From assembly GCF_002906155.1 (NCBI RefSeq), contig NZ_MUJK01000001.1, forward strand, positions 310,001 through 374,000: DNA of 64,000 nt, in the 5' to 3' direction. This DNA is from Pseudomonas laurylsulfativorans. Lineage in GTDB: Bacteria > Pseudomonadota > Gammaproteobacteria > Pseudomonadales > Pseudomonadaceae. Of the stretch, positions 13,838-21,649 are shown in pieces. Position 1 is the first letter of the stretch. The number at the start of each line of letters is the position of its first letter. The notes beneath the pieces are model-generated. The model was given only the letters and a program-made list of their open reading frames with translations, was not told where the DNA came from and ran no database searches. The position numbers were made by a program, and so were the translations under genes.

Positions 13838-13963
13838 CCTGTGGCGAGGGGGCTTGCCCCCGTTGGGTTGCGAAGCGACCCCTTACTTTTATCCAGGCAA
13901 AGCGTGCACTCTGGATTTGCGACGGCTTCGCCGCCGAACGGGGGCAAGCCCCCTCGCCACAGG
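13838..13963. repeat. Composite REP element between the two cobalamin riboswitches
   Basis: Inverted cores CCTGTGGCGAGGGGGCTTGC and GCAAGCCCCCTCGCCACAGG lie at the ends, with a second inner inverted repeat around GCGAAGC/GCTTCGC. It separates the divergent promoters of the two cob operons. Confidence 0.88.
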
Positions 13964-14012
13964 GATCGCAAGCATTGACCCGCCCCAATACGATGCGTAG
14001 CCTTGCGCTTTC

Positions 14013-14195
14013 GAGGTTCTTCGGCGTTTGTCGAAGCTAAGAAGGGAACGCGGTCGATGCCGCGGCTGCCCCCGCAACTGTGAACGGTGATGTTCGTTGC
14101 CACGCCACTGCTGACTCAAACCATGAGCCCGGCGGGAAGGCGCAGCGAATGCCAGGCTCAAGGCCGGCACACCGTCAGCCAGGAGACCTGCCTCG
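14013..14195 (+). promoter_or_regulatory. Cobalamin riboswitch upstream of cobW-cobN-chlD
   Basis: The plus strand shows GAGGTTCTTCGG, AAGAAGGGAACGCGGTCGA, GCGGCTGCCCCCGCAACTGT, CGCCACTGCTGACTC, GGCGGGAAGGCG and the B12 box GTCAGCCAGGAGACCTGCC. These are the standard cobalamin riboswitch elements. cobW starts 117 bases downstream. Confidence 0.95.
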
Positions 14196-14311
14196 TCACA
14201 GATTCTCACTTTCAACCGGGCGGGGTGATCCGGTGGCGAACTCTTCAGGCACGCGCGCCCGCGTTGCCGGTTGTCGTCCCGTATGCCCGCCACCTAGCCA
14301 TAGGGCATCCG

Positions 14312-15379
14312 ATGAAAACACTGGCCAAACTCCCCGTCACCATCGTCACAGGCTTTCTCGGCTCGGGTAAAACCACGCTGCTGCGGCACATGCTCGATAA
14401 CGCCCAGGGTCGCCGCATTGCGGTGATCGTCAATGAATTTGGCGAACTGGGCATCGACGGCGAAATCCTCAAGCAATGCTCCATCGGTTGCACCGAAGAA
14501 GAAGCCAACGGCCGTGTCTATGAGCTGGCCAACGGCTGCCTGTGCTGCACCGTCCAGGAAGAATTTTTTCCGGTGATGCGCGAACTGGTGGCCCGTCGCG
14601 GCGATCTCGATCACATCCTCATCGAAACCTCCGGCCTGGCCCTGCCCAAGCCGCTGGTGCAAGCCTTCCAGTGGCCGGAAATCCGCAGCGCCTGTACGGT
14701 CGACGCAGTCATCACTGTAGTCGACAGCCCGGCCGTGGCCGCCGGCACCTTCGCTGCCTTCCCGGACCAGGTCGACGCCCAGCGCAAGCTCGACCCGAAC
14801 CTGGACCACGAATCGCCGCTGCACGAATTGTTCGCCGACCAACTGGCCAGTGCCGACCTGGTCATCCTCAACAAATCCGACCTGATCAGCCCGGCCGACC
14901 TGGCTCGCGTGCGCCTGGAAGTCGCCGAAGAATTGCCGCCAGCGGTGAAAATCATCGAAGCCAGTAGTGGTCGCCTGCCGCTGGACGTGCTGATCGGCCT
15001 GGGTGCTGGCTCCGAAGAACACATCGACAGCCGTCATAGCCATCACGATCACCACCACGACGGTGATGACCATGACGACCACGATCACGATGCCTTCGAT
15101 TCGATCTCCATCGAACTGCCACAAGCCGACGAAAGCCTGCTGATGGATGCGCTGACCCAACTGGTGGTCCAGCACGGCATCCTGCGCGTCAAAGGCTTCG
15201 CCGCGATCCCGAACAAACCGATGCGCTTGCTGATCCAGGGTGTGGGTACGCGTTTCGACAAGCATTTCGACCGCCAGTGGGGCGCCGAAGAAGCGCGCAT
15301 TACCCGTCTGGTACTGATCGGCCAGGAACTGGACGCCACGGTTCTCGAAGCGCAATTGCGCGCCGCGCTCAGCGTGTAA
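14312..15379 (+). CDS. cobW: Cobalamin biosynthesis GTPase CobW
   Basis: G3E-family P-loop GTPase and metallochaperone of 355 aa, thought to deliver cobalt to the CobN chelatase. It has a Walker A loop GFLGSGKTT (residues 14-22) and the metal-binding GCLCC motif (75-79). A long His/Asp-rich linker (SRHSHHDHHHDGDDHDDHDH) separates it from the C-terminal CobW_C domain. The frame is open upstream through the riboswitch, but the ATG at 14312 starts the conserved sequence. It is followed after 3 bases by cobN, so the two are probably co-transcribed and translationally coupled. Confidence 0.95.
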   Translation: MKTLAKLPVTIVTGFLGSGKTTLLRHMLDNAQGRRIAVIVNEFGELGIDGEILKQCSIGCTEEEANGRVYELANGCLCCTVQEEFFPVMRELVARRGDLDHILIETSGLALPKPLVQAFQWPEIRSACTVDAVITVVDSPAVAAGTFAAFPDQVDAQRKLDPNLDHESPLHELFADQLASADLVILNKSDLISPADLARVRLEVAEELPPAVKIIEASSGRLPLDVLIGLGAGSEEHIDSRHSHHDHHHDGDDHDDHDHDAFDSISIELPQADESLLMDALTQLVVQHGILRVKGFAAIPNKPMRLLIQGVGTRFDKHFDRQWGAEEARITRLVLIGQELDATVLEAQLRAALSV

Positions 15380-15382
15380 GCC

Positions 15383-18300
15383 ATGCACCTGCTCAGGACC
15401 CAGCCCGGCGGTTTCGTGTCGGATGACAACATTGCCGACCTTGGACAAACCCCCGCCGAGCTGGTGGTCCTGTGCAGCGGCGATTCCAGCCTGGCGCTGC
15501 TCGCCGAAGCGGCGCAGCAGTTACCCGACGATTACCCGAGCGTGCGCCTGGCCAACCCGATGCAGGTACAGAACCATGCCTCGGTCGACTTGTACGTCGA
15601 TGAAGTGCTGCGTCATGCGAAGGTGATCCTGATTTCGCTGCACGGCGGCATCGCCTACTGGCGTTACGGCATCGAGCGCCTGGTCGAGCTGTCACAGCGC
15701 GGCGTGCAGGTGATCCTGGTGCCGGGTGATGATCGCCCGGACCCGGAACTCAGTGACCTGAGCACTGTCGGCGCTGAGGATCGCGATCGGCTCTGGCAGT
15801 TTCTGCGCCAGGGCGGCATGGGCAATGCCCTGGATTTCTTCCGCTGTCTGGCCAATCGCTGGCTGGCCTGTGATTACATCTGGGGTGAACCGCAAACCCT
15901 GCCACGCACGGCGATTTACCATCCGCACAAACATTCTGCCGCGCTGAGCGATTGGCAAGCCGACTGGCAGGTAGGTCAACCGGTGGCGGCGGTGCTGTTT
16001 TACCGCTCGCATTTGCAGGCGGCGAACACCGCTTTCATTGATGTTTTTTGCCAGCGTTTGCAGGCGGCGGGGTTGAATCCGTTACCGATTGCGCTGGCCA
16101 GTTTGAAAGAGCCCGGCTGCCTTTCGGTGGTCGAGGACTGGCTGGATGAAGTCGATGCTTCAGTGATTTTGAACACCACTGGCTTCGCTCAATCCAGTCC
16201 GGAAGCACCGCATCTTCGCCCGTTTCGCCGCAATATCCCGGTAATCCAGGCGATTTGCGCCCAGGACAACGAACCGGGGTGGCGCGCCAGTGAACAGGGG
16301 CTTGGCCCGCGTGATCTGGCGATGCACATTGCCTTGCCGGAACTGGACGGACGCATCATCAGCCGCCCGATCAGTTTCAAGGATCTGGCATGGCGCAGTG
16401 AGCGCAGTCAGTCGGATGTGGTCTGCTACCGGGCCCAACCGGAGCGCATGGATTTCGTTGCCGAACTGGCGCGGCGCTGGGTCGAACTGGCGCGGGTGCC
16501 TAATGCTGAAAAACGCATTGCCTTGATTCTCGCCAATTATCCGACCCGCGACGGGCGCATCGGCAACGGTGTCGGTCTCGACACCCCGGCGGCGGCGCTG
16601 AATATCCTGCGGGCGCTGCATGCTGAGGGATATCCGTTACCGGCCGAGCTGCCGGATAGCGGCACCGCGCTGATCCAGCAGTTGCTCGGCGGCGTCAGCA
16701 ACGATCTCGACACCCTCGACCTGCGTCCGTGCCAGCAAAGTCTGGCGATGGATGATTATCTGGCGATGTTCAACGCACTGCCCGAAGCCAATCGTGCGGC
16801 GGTGCTTGAGCGTTGGGGCGCACCGGAAAACGACCCGATGTGTCGCAGCGCAAGGATGATGATCGCCGGCCTGCGTTTTGGCCTGACTTTCGTCGGCATT
16901 CAGCCGGCCCGGGGTTATCAGGTCGACCCGAGTGCGGTGTATCACGACCCGGACCTGGTTCCGCCCCACGGCTACCTGGCGTTTTACTTTTGGCTGCGCC
17001 ACACCTACGGCGCCCATGGCGTGATCCATGTGGGCAAACACGGCAACCTCGAATGGCTGCCGGGCAAAGGCGTGGGGCTGTCGGAAAACTGCTGGCCGGA
17101 TGCGCTGCTCGGTCCGTTGCCGAACATCTATCCGTTCATCGTCAACGATCCGGGCGAGGGCGCCCAGGCCAAGCGGCGCACCCAGGCGGTGATCATCGAT
17201 CACCTGATGCCGCCGCTGACCCGTGCCGAAACCTACGGGCCGCTGCGCAACCTCGAACTGCTGGCCGACGAATATTACGAAGCGCAGTTGCTTGATCCGC
17301 GCCGCGCCCGCGAGTTGCAGCGCGACATCCTGCAACTGGTGCGCGACACGCACATCGACCGTGAGCTGCAACTGGACGACCAACTCGACAGCGATGCCGA
17401 CGCAGCGATCTGGTTGCCCCGACTCGACACTTACCTGTGCGACCTGAAAGAGTCGCAGATCCGCGATGGCCTGCATGTGTTCGGCGAATCGCCCATCGGG
17501 CGTTTGCGTATCGACACCTTGCTGGCACTGCTGCGCATCCCCAGGGGCGATGGCCGTGGTGCGCAATCGAGCCTGCTGCGGGCGCTCGCCAAGGCCTTCG
17601 CGCTTGGCTTCGACCCACTGGACTGTGCACTGGCCGAGCCCTGGACCGGGCCGCGTCCCGAACCACTTTCGCTTATCAGCGACGAAACGTGGCGCACGGC
17701 GGGCGATACCCGTGAGCGTCTGGAACTGTTTGCCGCACAGTTGATTTCGGATGAGTTAGACACCGGCAAACCAACCCCCTGCGGGATCGGGCTTGTGTGG
17801 CGAGGGGGCAAGCCCCCTCGCCACACAAGCCCGCTCCCACAGGAGGCAGGCTGGACTGAAGTGCAAGCCATTATCGATGGCCTTCGCGAGGTAGTCGCTC
17901 CGTGCCTGGACGCCTGCGGTCCGGCGGAAATGCGCGGCTTGCTCGATGCCCTGGGCGGTCGCTTCGTCCCGGCCGGCCCCAGCGGCGCGCCCAGTCGTGG
18001 TCGTCTGGACGTACTGCCCACCGGGCGCAACTTTTACTCGGTGGATGTACGCAACCTGCCGACCACCACAGCGTGGCGCATCGGTTTCCAGTCGGCCAAC
18101 CTGATTCTGGAGCGGCACCTGCAAGACCACGGCGATCACTTGCGCCAGCTCGGTCTGTCGGTGTGGGGCACCGCGACCATGCGTACCGGCGGCGATGACA
18201 TCGCCCAGGCCATGGCGCTGATGGGCGTGCGCCCGGTCTGGGCCACCGGCAGCCAGCGGGTCGACGATTTCGAGATTCTGCCGTTGAGTTTGCTTGACCG

Positions 18301-19216
18301 TCCGCGGGTGGACGTGACCTTGCGGGTGTCCGGTTTTTTCCGTGATGCCTTTGCCAATCTGATTCGCCTGTTCGACGCGGCGGTGCAGGCGGTGGCCAAC
18401 CTCAATGAGCCGGACGACCTAAATCCTCTGGCGGCCAAGGTTCGCGCTGAACGTGAAGTCTTGCGGCAGGCGGGGCTCGATGAAGAGGCTGCACGACGTC
18501 AGGCGGGCTGGCGGATTTTCGGAGCCAAGCCCGGTGCCTACGGCGCGGGCGTGCAGGGCGCCATCGACGGTCGCCTGTGGCAAACCCGTGAGGACTTGGC
18601 CGAGGTTTACCTCAACTGGGGCGGCTACGCCTATGGCGGTTCGGACGAAGGCACTGCCGCCCGTGAACAGTTCAGCCAGCGACTGAGCCAGGTACAGGCG
18701 GTGCTGCAAAACCAGGATAACCGCGAGCACGATTTGCTCGACTCCAATGATTACTACCAGTTCCAGGGCGGTATGCTTGCCGCGGTGGAAAGCCTGAAAG
18801 GCGAGGCGGCGGCCAGTTATCATGGCGACCACAGTCAGCCGGACCTGCCGAAGATTCGCACTTTGAAGGAAGAGCTGAACCGGGTGATCCGTTCCCGGGC
18901 GGCCAATCCGAAATGGCTTGATGGCGTCAAACGTCACGGCTACAAAGGTGCGTTCGAAATGGCCGCGACGGTCGATAACCTGTTCGCCTTCGATGCCACC
19001 ACGCAGTTGATCGATGATCACCAGTACGCTTTGCTCGCAGACGCCTATTTGCTCGACCCGGACACCCGGGATTTTATTCGCGAACACAATCCCCATGCCC
19101 TGCGCGACATGACTGAACGCATGCTCGAAGCGCAACAACGCGGGATGTGGAAGGAGCCGGGCGAGTACCGCGAGGCGCTGGAGAATCTGTTGCTGGATAT
19201 AGAAGAAGACAGCTGA
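15383..19216 (+). CDS. cobN: Cobaltochelatase subunit CobN, with in-frame REP insertion
   Basis: Large subunit of the ATP-dependent aerobic chelatase that inserts cobalt into hydrogenobyrinic acid a,c-diamide. The 1277 aa protein shows the CobN/ChlH fold: HVGKHGNLEWLPGKG (about 550) and the C-terminal metal-handling segments TTTAWRIGFQSANLILERHL and TATMRTGGDDIAQAMALMGV. It lies between cobW and chlD. The coding sequence contains a complete REP palindrome at 17778-17843 that adds about 22 residues (around PTPCGIGLVWRGGKPPRH) without breaking the frame. The inserted residues have the biased composition of a translated REP. Whether they are tolerated is inferred from the otherwise intact frame. 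Confidence 0.96.
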   Translation: MHLLRTQPGGFVSDDNIADLGQTPAELVVLCSGDSSLALLAEAAQQLPDDYPSVRLANPMQVQNHASVDLYVDEVLRHAKVILISLHGGIAYWRYGIERLVELSQRGVQVILVPGDDRPDPELSDLSTVGAEDRDRLWQFLRQGGMGNALDFFRCLANRWLACDYIWGEPQTLPRTAIYHPHKHSAALSDWQADWQVGQPVAAVLFYRSHLQAANTAFIDVFCQRLQAAGLNPLPIALASLKEPGCLSVVEDWLDEVDASVILNTTGFAQSSPEAPHLRPFRRNIPVIQAICAQDNEPGWRASEQGLGPRDLAMHIALPELDGRIISRPISFKDLAWRSERSQSDVVCYRAQPERMDFVAELARRWVELARVPNAEKRIALILANYPTRDGRIGNGVGLDTPAAALNILRALHAEGYPLPAELPDSGTALIQQLLGGVSNDLDTLDLRPCQQSLAMDDYLAMFNALPEANRAAVLERWGAPENDPMCRSARMMIAGLRFGLTFVGIQPARGYQVDPSAVYHDPDLVPPHGYLAFYFWLRHTYGAHGVIHVGKHGNLEWLPGKGVGLSENCWPDALLGPLPNIYPFIVNDPGEGAQAKRRTQAVIIDHLMPPLTRAETYGPLRNLELLADEYYEAQLLDPRRARELQRDILQLVRDTHIDRELQLDDQLDSDADAAIWLPRLDTYLCDLKESQIRDGLHVFGESPIGRLRIDTLLALLRIPRGDGRGAQSSLLRALAKAFALGFDPLDCALAEPWTGPRPEPLSLISDETWRTAGDTRERLELFAAQLISDELDTGKPTPCGIGLVWRGGKPPRHTSPLPQEAGWTEVQAIIDGLREVVAPCLDACGPAEMRGLLDALGGRFVPAGPSGAPSRGRLDVLPTGRNFYSVDVRNLPTTTAWRIGFQSANLILERHLQDHGDHLRQLGLSVWGTATMRTGGDDIAQAMALMGVRPVWATGSQRVDDFEILPLSLLDRPRVDVTLRVSGFFRDAFANLIRLFDAAVQAVANLNEPDDLNPLAAKVRAEREVLRQAGLDEEAARRQAGWRIFGAKPGAYGAGVQGAIDGRLWQTREDLAEVYLNWGGYAYGGSDEGTAAREQFSQRLSQVQAVLQNQDNREHDLLDSNDYYQFQGGMLAAVESLKGEAAASYHGDHSQPDLPKIRTLKEELNRVIRSRAANPKWLDGVKRHGYKGAFEMAATVDNLFAFDATTQLIDDHQYALLADAYLLDPDTRDFIREHNPHALRDMTERMLEAQQRGMWKEPGEYREALENLLLDIEEDS
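17778..17843. repeat. REP palindrome inside cobN
   Basis: Positions 17788-17809 and 17812-17833 are perfect 22-base inverted arms around a two-base centre (AA). The outer arms (CCTGCGGGATCGGG and CCCGCTCCCACAGG) extend the palindrome to 66 bases, exactly 22 codons. The core is the same GCGAGGGGGC/GCCCCCTCGC sequence as the intergenic REPs of this window. Confidence 0.95.
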
Positions 19217-19225
19217 CGCACTTAA

Positions 19226-19321
19226 ACCTGTGGGAGCGAGCTTGCTCGCGATGACATTCATTCAGTCGACAAAAATGTTGCCTGACATTCCGCCATCGCG
19301 AGCAAGCTCGCTCCTACAGGG
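19226..19321. repeat. REP pair between cobN and chlD
   Basis: TGTGGGAGCGAGCTTGCTCG and its inverted partner CGAGCAAGCTCGCTCCTACA are separated by about 55 bases. The pair sits inside the presumed cobW-cobN-chlD transcript. Confidence 0.9.
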
Positions 19322-19366
19322 ATTAGGCCGCCCGTGAAGATCACCGACCATGACCGAGATAAAACA

Positions 19367-20374
19367 ATGACCGACACCCCGCATTTCCCGCTCTCCGCCG
19401 TGGTCGGCGCCGACGATTTGAAGCTGGCCCTGTACCTGACTGCCATCGACCCGAAAATCGGCGGCGTGCTGATCGAAGGCCCGCGGGGCATGGCCAAGTC
19501 GACCCTGGCCCGTGGTCTGGCGGACCTGCTGGCCAGCGGTCAGTTCGTCACCTTGCCGCTGGGTGCCACCGAGGAACGCCTGGTTGGCACCCTCGATCTC
19601 GACGCGGCGCTGGGCGAAGGTCGCGCGCAGTTTTCCCCCGGCGTACTGGCCAAGGCTGATGGTGGCGTGCTCTACGTCGACGAGGTCAATCTGTTGCCTG
19701 ATCACCTCGTTGACCTGCTGCTCGATGTGGCCGCCAGCGGCACCAATCTGGTGGAGCGCGACGGCATTTCCCATCGGCACTCGGCGAAGTTCGTGCTGAT
19801 TGGCACCATGAACCCGGAAGAGGGTGAACTGCGTCCGCAGTTACTCGACCGTTTCGGCTTGAACGTCGCCCTCGGAGGTCACACCGCACCGACCGAGCGC
19901 GGGCAGATCATCCGCCGTCGCCTGGATTTCGACAGCGATCCGCAAGGTTTCTGCCTCGAATGGGAGTCTGCCCAGGCGACTCTGCGCGAACGTTGCCAGA
20001 ATGCACGCAACGCACTGGCAAGCATTCCCCTCGACGATCAGGCGCTGGAGCACATCACTGAACGTTGCTTTGCCGCTGGCGTCGATGGTTTGCGCGCCGA
20101 TCTGGTCTGGCTTCGGGCCGCCCGGGCTCACGCTGCCTGGCGCGGAGCGAAGGCCATCGCCGAAGCGGATATCGACGCCGTCGCCGAGTTCGCCTTGCGC
20201 CATCGTCGTCGCGAGCATTCGGCACCGGCGCCTCAGCCATCCCATGCGCCGCAACCCTCTGCGCCGCAGCACGGCAATCCGAGTGAAGGGCAGGGCCAGT
20301 GGGGCGAATTGCCTGCACAGGCGCTGCCGGTCGGCGCACGACGTGAAGTGCCGAGCTGGCCAAAAAAGCCCTAG
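19367..20374 (+). CDS. chlD: ChlD frame-0 product: AAA+ chelatase subunit (ChlI/CobS-like)
   Basis: The 335 aa AAA+ ATPase is related to magnesium chelatase subunit I and the ATPase part of ChlD. It has Walker A GPRGMAKST (38-46), Walker B GGVLYVDEVNLL, and the arginine-containing MNPEEGELRPQLLDRFGL segment. The ATG at 19367 is preferred over an in-frame GTG at 19334. The frame ends at TAG 20372-20374, directly after a slippery A6G and at the foot of a stable hairpin. Most ribosomes would make this short protein; those that slip back one base continue into the vWA frame and make a ChlD of about 557 aa. It follows cobN, and no separate cobS/cobT or chlI is seen in the window, so it is the likely ATPase of the cobaltochelatase. 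It contains no sign of decay. Confidence 0.9.
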   Translation: MTDTPHFPLSAVVGADDLKLALYLTAIDPKIGGVLIEGPRGMAKSTLARGLADLLASGQFVTLPLGATEERLVGTLDLDAALGEGRAQFSPGVLAKADGGVLYVDEVNLLPDHLVDLLLDVAASGTNLVERDGISHRHSAKFVLIGTMNPEEGELRPQLLDRFGLNVALGGHTAPTERGQIIRRRLDFDSDPQGFCLEWESAQATLRERCQNARNALASIPLDDQALEHITERCFAAGVDGLRADLVWLRAARAHAAWRGAKAIAEADIDAVAEFALRHRRREHSAPAPQPSHAPQPSAPQHGNPSEGQGQWGELPAQALPVGARREVPSWPKKP

Positions 20375-20409
20375 GCATTCGCTCTCGCTGTGACGCGGGG
20401 GCGAATGCC
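20362..20409 (+). promoter_or_regulatory. Programmed -1 ribosomal frameshift signal in chlD
   Basis: The slippery heptamer A AAA AAG occupies 20362-20368 in the correct phase (ccA AAA AAG), as in dnaX. A 5-base spacer (cccta) follows. Then comes a stem of 15 pairs: 20374-20388 with 20395-20409, nine Watson-Crick pairs at the base, then six including two G-U pairs, loop TGTGAC. After slipping, the ribosome reads GCC CTA GGC and passes the TAG. No strong upstream Shine-Dalgarno stimulator was recognised. Confidence 0.88.
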
Positions 20410-21039
20410 AGACCCCGTGCCGGGCGGCTGGACCACGGCAAACAGGGCAAGCGTCATGCAGCACGCAGCGGCTCGGTCAACTGGCCCGGCACCTTGCTCA
20501 AGGGCCGGCCGCGTCACCGCGACGACCTGTTGTTTGAGCTGCGTACTCGTTCGCCCCATGAACTGTGGCTGGTGATCGTTGACGCTTCGGCTTCGACCCG
20601 CCGTCATCAGGCATTGAGCGATGCCAAGGGCTTGCTGGCGCAGTTGTTCGACGATGCCTATCGCCAGCGTGCGCGACTGGCCTTGCTCACGGCCAGCGGT
20701 GCTGCACCCAGGTGGCAGGTGCAGGGATTGAAGGCTTCAACGGGGTTGCGCCAGTGGCTCGATGGCCTCGGCGCCAGTGGCGGCACGCCGCTGCTGGCGG
20801 CATTGAGCGAAGCGGGGCAATGGCTTGCAGCACGGCAGAAGCGTTTTCCGGCAGAACAGCAGCGGTGGTTGGTGGTGACCGATGGCCGGTTGAAGGACTG
20901 GCCGCTGTTGCCGACGCTGGAGTGCCCAGGGCTGTTGATCGACATCGAGCGCGGGCCGATTCGGCTCGGGCGCAGCAGGATGTTGGCGGCGCAGTTGCAG
21001 GCGGAATACCGGCATATCGACGAGCTGCTACCGGGCTGA
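20368..21039 (+). CDS. chlD: ChlD C-terminal part (-1 frame): von Willebrand A domain
   Basis: This frame is open from the slippery site to the stop at 21037-21039 and encodes 223 residues. The first part is a basic, Arg/Gly-rich linker, followed by a vWA domain with MIDAS elements DASAS (in WLVIVDASASTRRH), GGTPLLAAL and VTDGR. It is the domain that in ChlD/CobT links the ATPase ring to the large chelatase subunit. There is no good ribosome-binding site or ATG at its beginning; the first start-like codon (TTG 20494) lies well inside the linker. Synthesis as a fusion to the preceding ATPase is therefore the best reading. Together CobN, the short ATPase and the full fusion give the three chelatase subunits. 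Confidence 0.88.
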   Translation, partial: ALGIRSRCDAGANARPRAGRLDHGKQGKRHAARSGSVNWPGTLLKGRPRHRDDLLFELRTRSPHELWLVIVDASASTRRHQALSDAKGLLAQLFDDAYRQRARLALLTASGAAPRWQVQGLKASTGLRQWLDGLGASGGTPLLAALSEAGQWLAARQKRFPAEQQRWLVVTDGRLKDWPLLPTLECPGLLIDIERGPIRLGRSRMLAAQLQAEYRHIDELLPG

Positions 21040-21055
21040 GTTTGCACAGAAGATC

Positions 21056-21143
21056 CCTGTAGGAGGTGGCTTGTCAGCGAAAGCGGTCTTGTGCCATACG
21101 TCGACATTGAAGACACCTTCGCTGGCAAGCCGGCTCCTACAGG
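21056..21143. repeat. REP pair downstream of chlD
   Basis: CCTGTAGGAGGTGGCTTGTC and the inverted GCTGGCAAGCCGGCTCCTAC flank a spacer of about 45 bases. The left copy is imperfect. Confidence 0.75.
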
Positions 21144-21158
21144 GAATTGCGTTGGGCG

Positions 21159-21419
21159 TTACTTGCCCATCGCCTGCCGGTACTGGCGGGTACGCTTGCC
21201 AATGTACAACCGGTCGAGAATCAACGCCCATAGCGCCGAGACTTCAGGTCGGGTTTTGCGCCCACGGCTCAAGCGATGCAGCTGGAATTTGACCATCAAA
21301 GGTGTTGCTGTTAACGCATTCCTCACTGTTTTTTTACGGTTGACCAGGCAATAAAGCAGTCGGATGTGGGGGGGCAATGGACTACCCTGGCTCGCAGGTC
21401 TTGCTTCGAATTGATTCAT
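21159..21419 (-). CDS. Small basic hypothetical protein
   Basis: The frame is open further upstream, but the ATG at 21419 gives an 86 aa protein starting MNQFEARPASQGSPLPPH. It is rich in Arg/Lys, with a C-terminal part (RPEVSALWALILDRLYIGKR) that looks like ordered protein rather than random translation. I do not recognise a family. No clear ribosome-binding site precedes it. It sits convergent with chlD and divergent from the ABC transporter operon. Codon choice in the C-terminal half is normal for the window. It may be real or a chance frame. Confidence 0.45.
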   Translation of the reverse strand: MNQFEARPASQGSPLPPHIRLLYCLVNRKKTVRNALTATPLMVKFQLHRLSRGRKTRPEVSALWALILDRLYIGKRTRQYRQAMGK

Positions 21420-21609
21420 GTGCGCCCGGTTGTGAACCAGATACCCGCCCCCTGTAGCCAACGGTAGCGTCTGTCTGCCCGTGCGCTTGGTAACGTTTTT
21501 TCTTCCCCTGACGCATCCCTCTGATTCAAAACAACTTTCAATCCTGCTCACATTCGCTCCGCATCCTGTGGCACACTTTCTGCTGTCTATTCCGTTGTTA
21601 CATACCATG

Positions 21610-21625
21610 TTCCGGTATAGCGGAA
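21610..21625. promoter_or_regulatory. Candidate IclR-family operator
   Basis: TTCCGGTATAGCGGAA is an inverted repeat TTCCG-N6-CGGAA, a spacing and sequence typical of IclR-family sites. It lies 24 bases upstream of the substrate-binding-protein start. The operon encodes an IclR regulator at 25155, the probable ligand-responsive repressor or activator. Confidence 0.6.
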
Positions 21626-21649
21626 TAAACATCTTCTGGAGTGCTTGCC

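Noticed and set aside
13838..13963. CRISPR-like repeats or a terminator at the cob divergence
   Set aside because: The repeat is an inverted REP composite present elsewhere in the window, without regular spacing or unique spacers.
19367..21039. chlD read as a pseudogene broken by a frameshift mutation
   Set aside because: The break falls exactly on a dnaX-type heptamer followed by a correctly spaced 15-pair stem, and both frames keep intact domain motifs.
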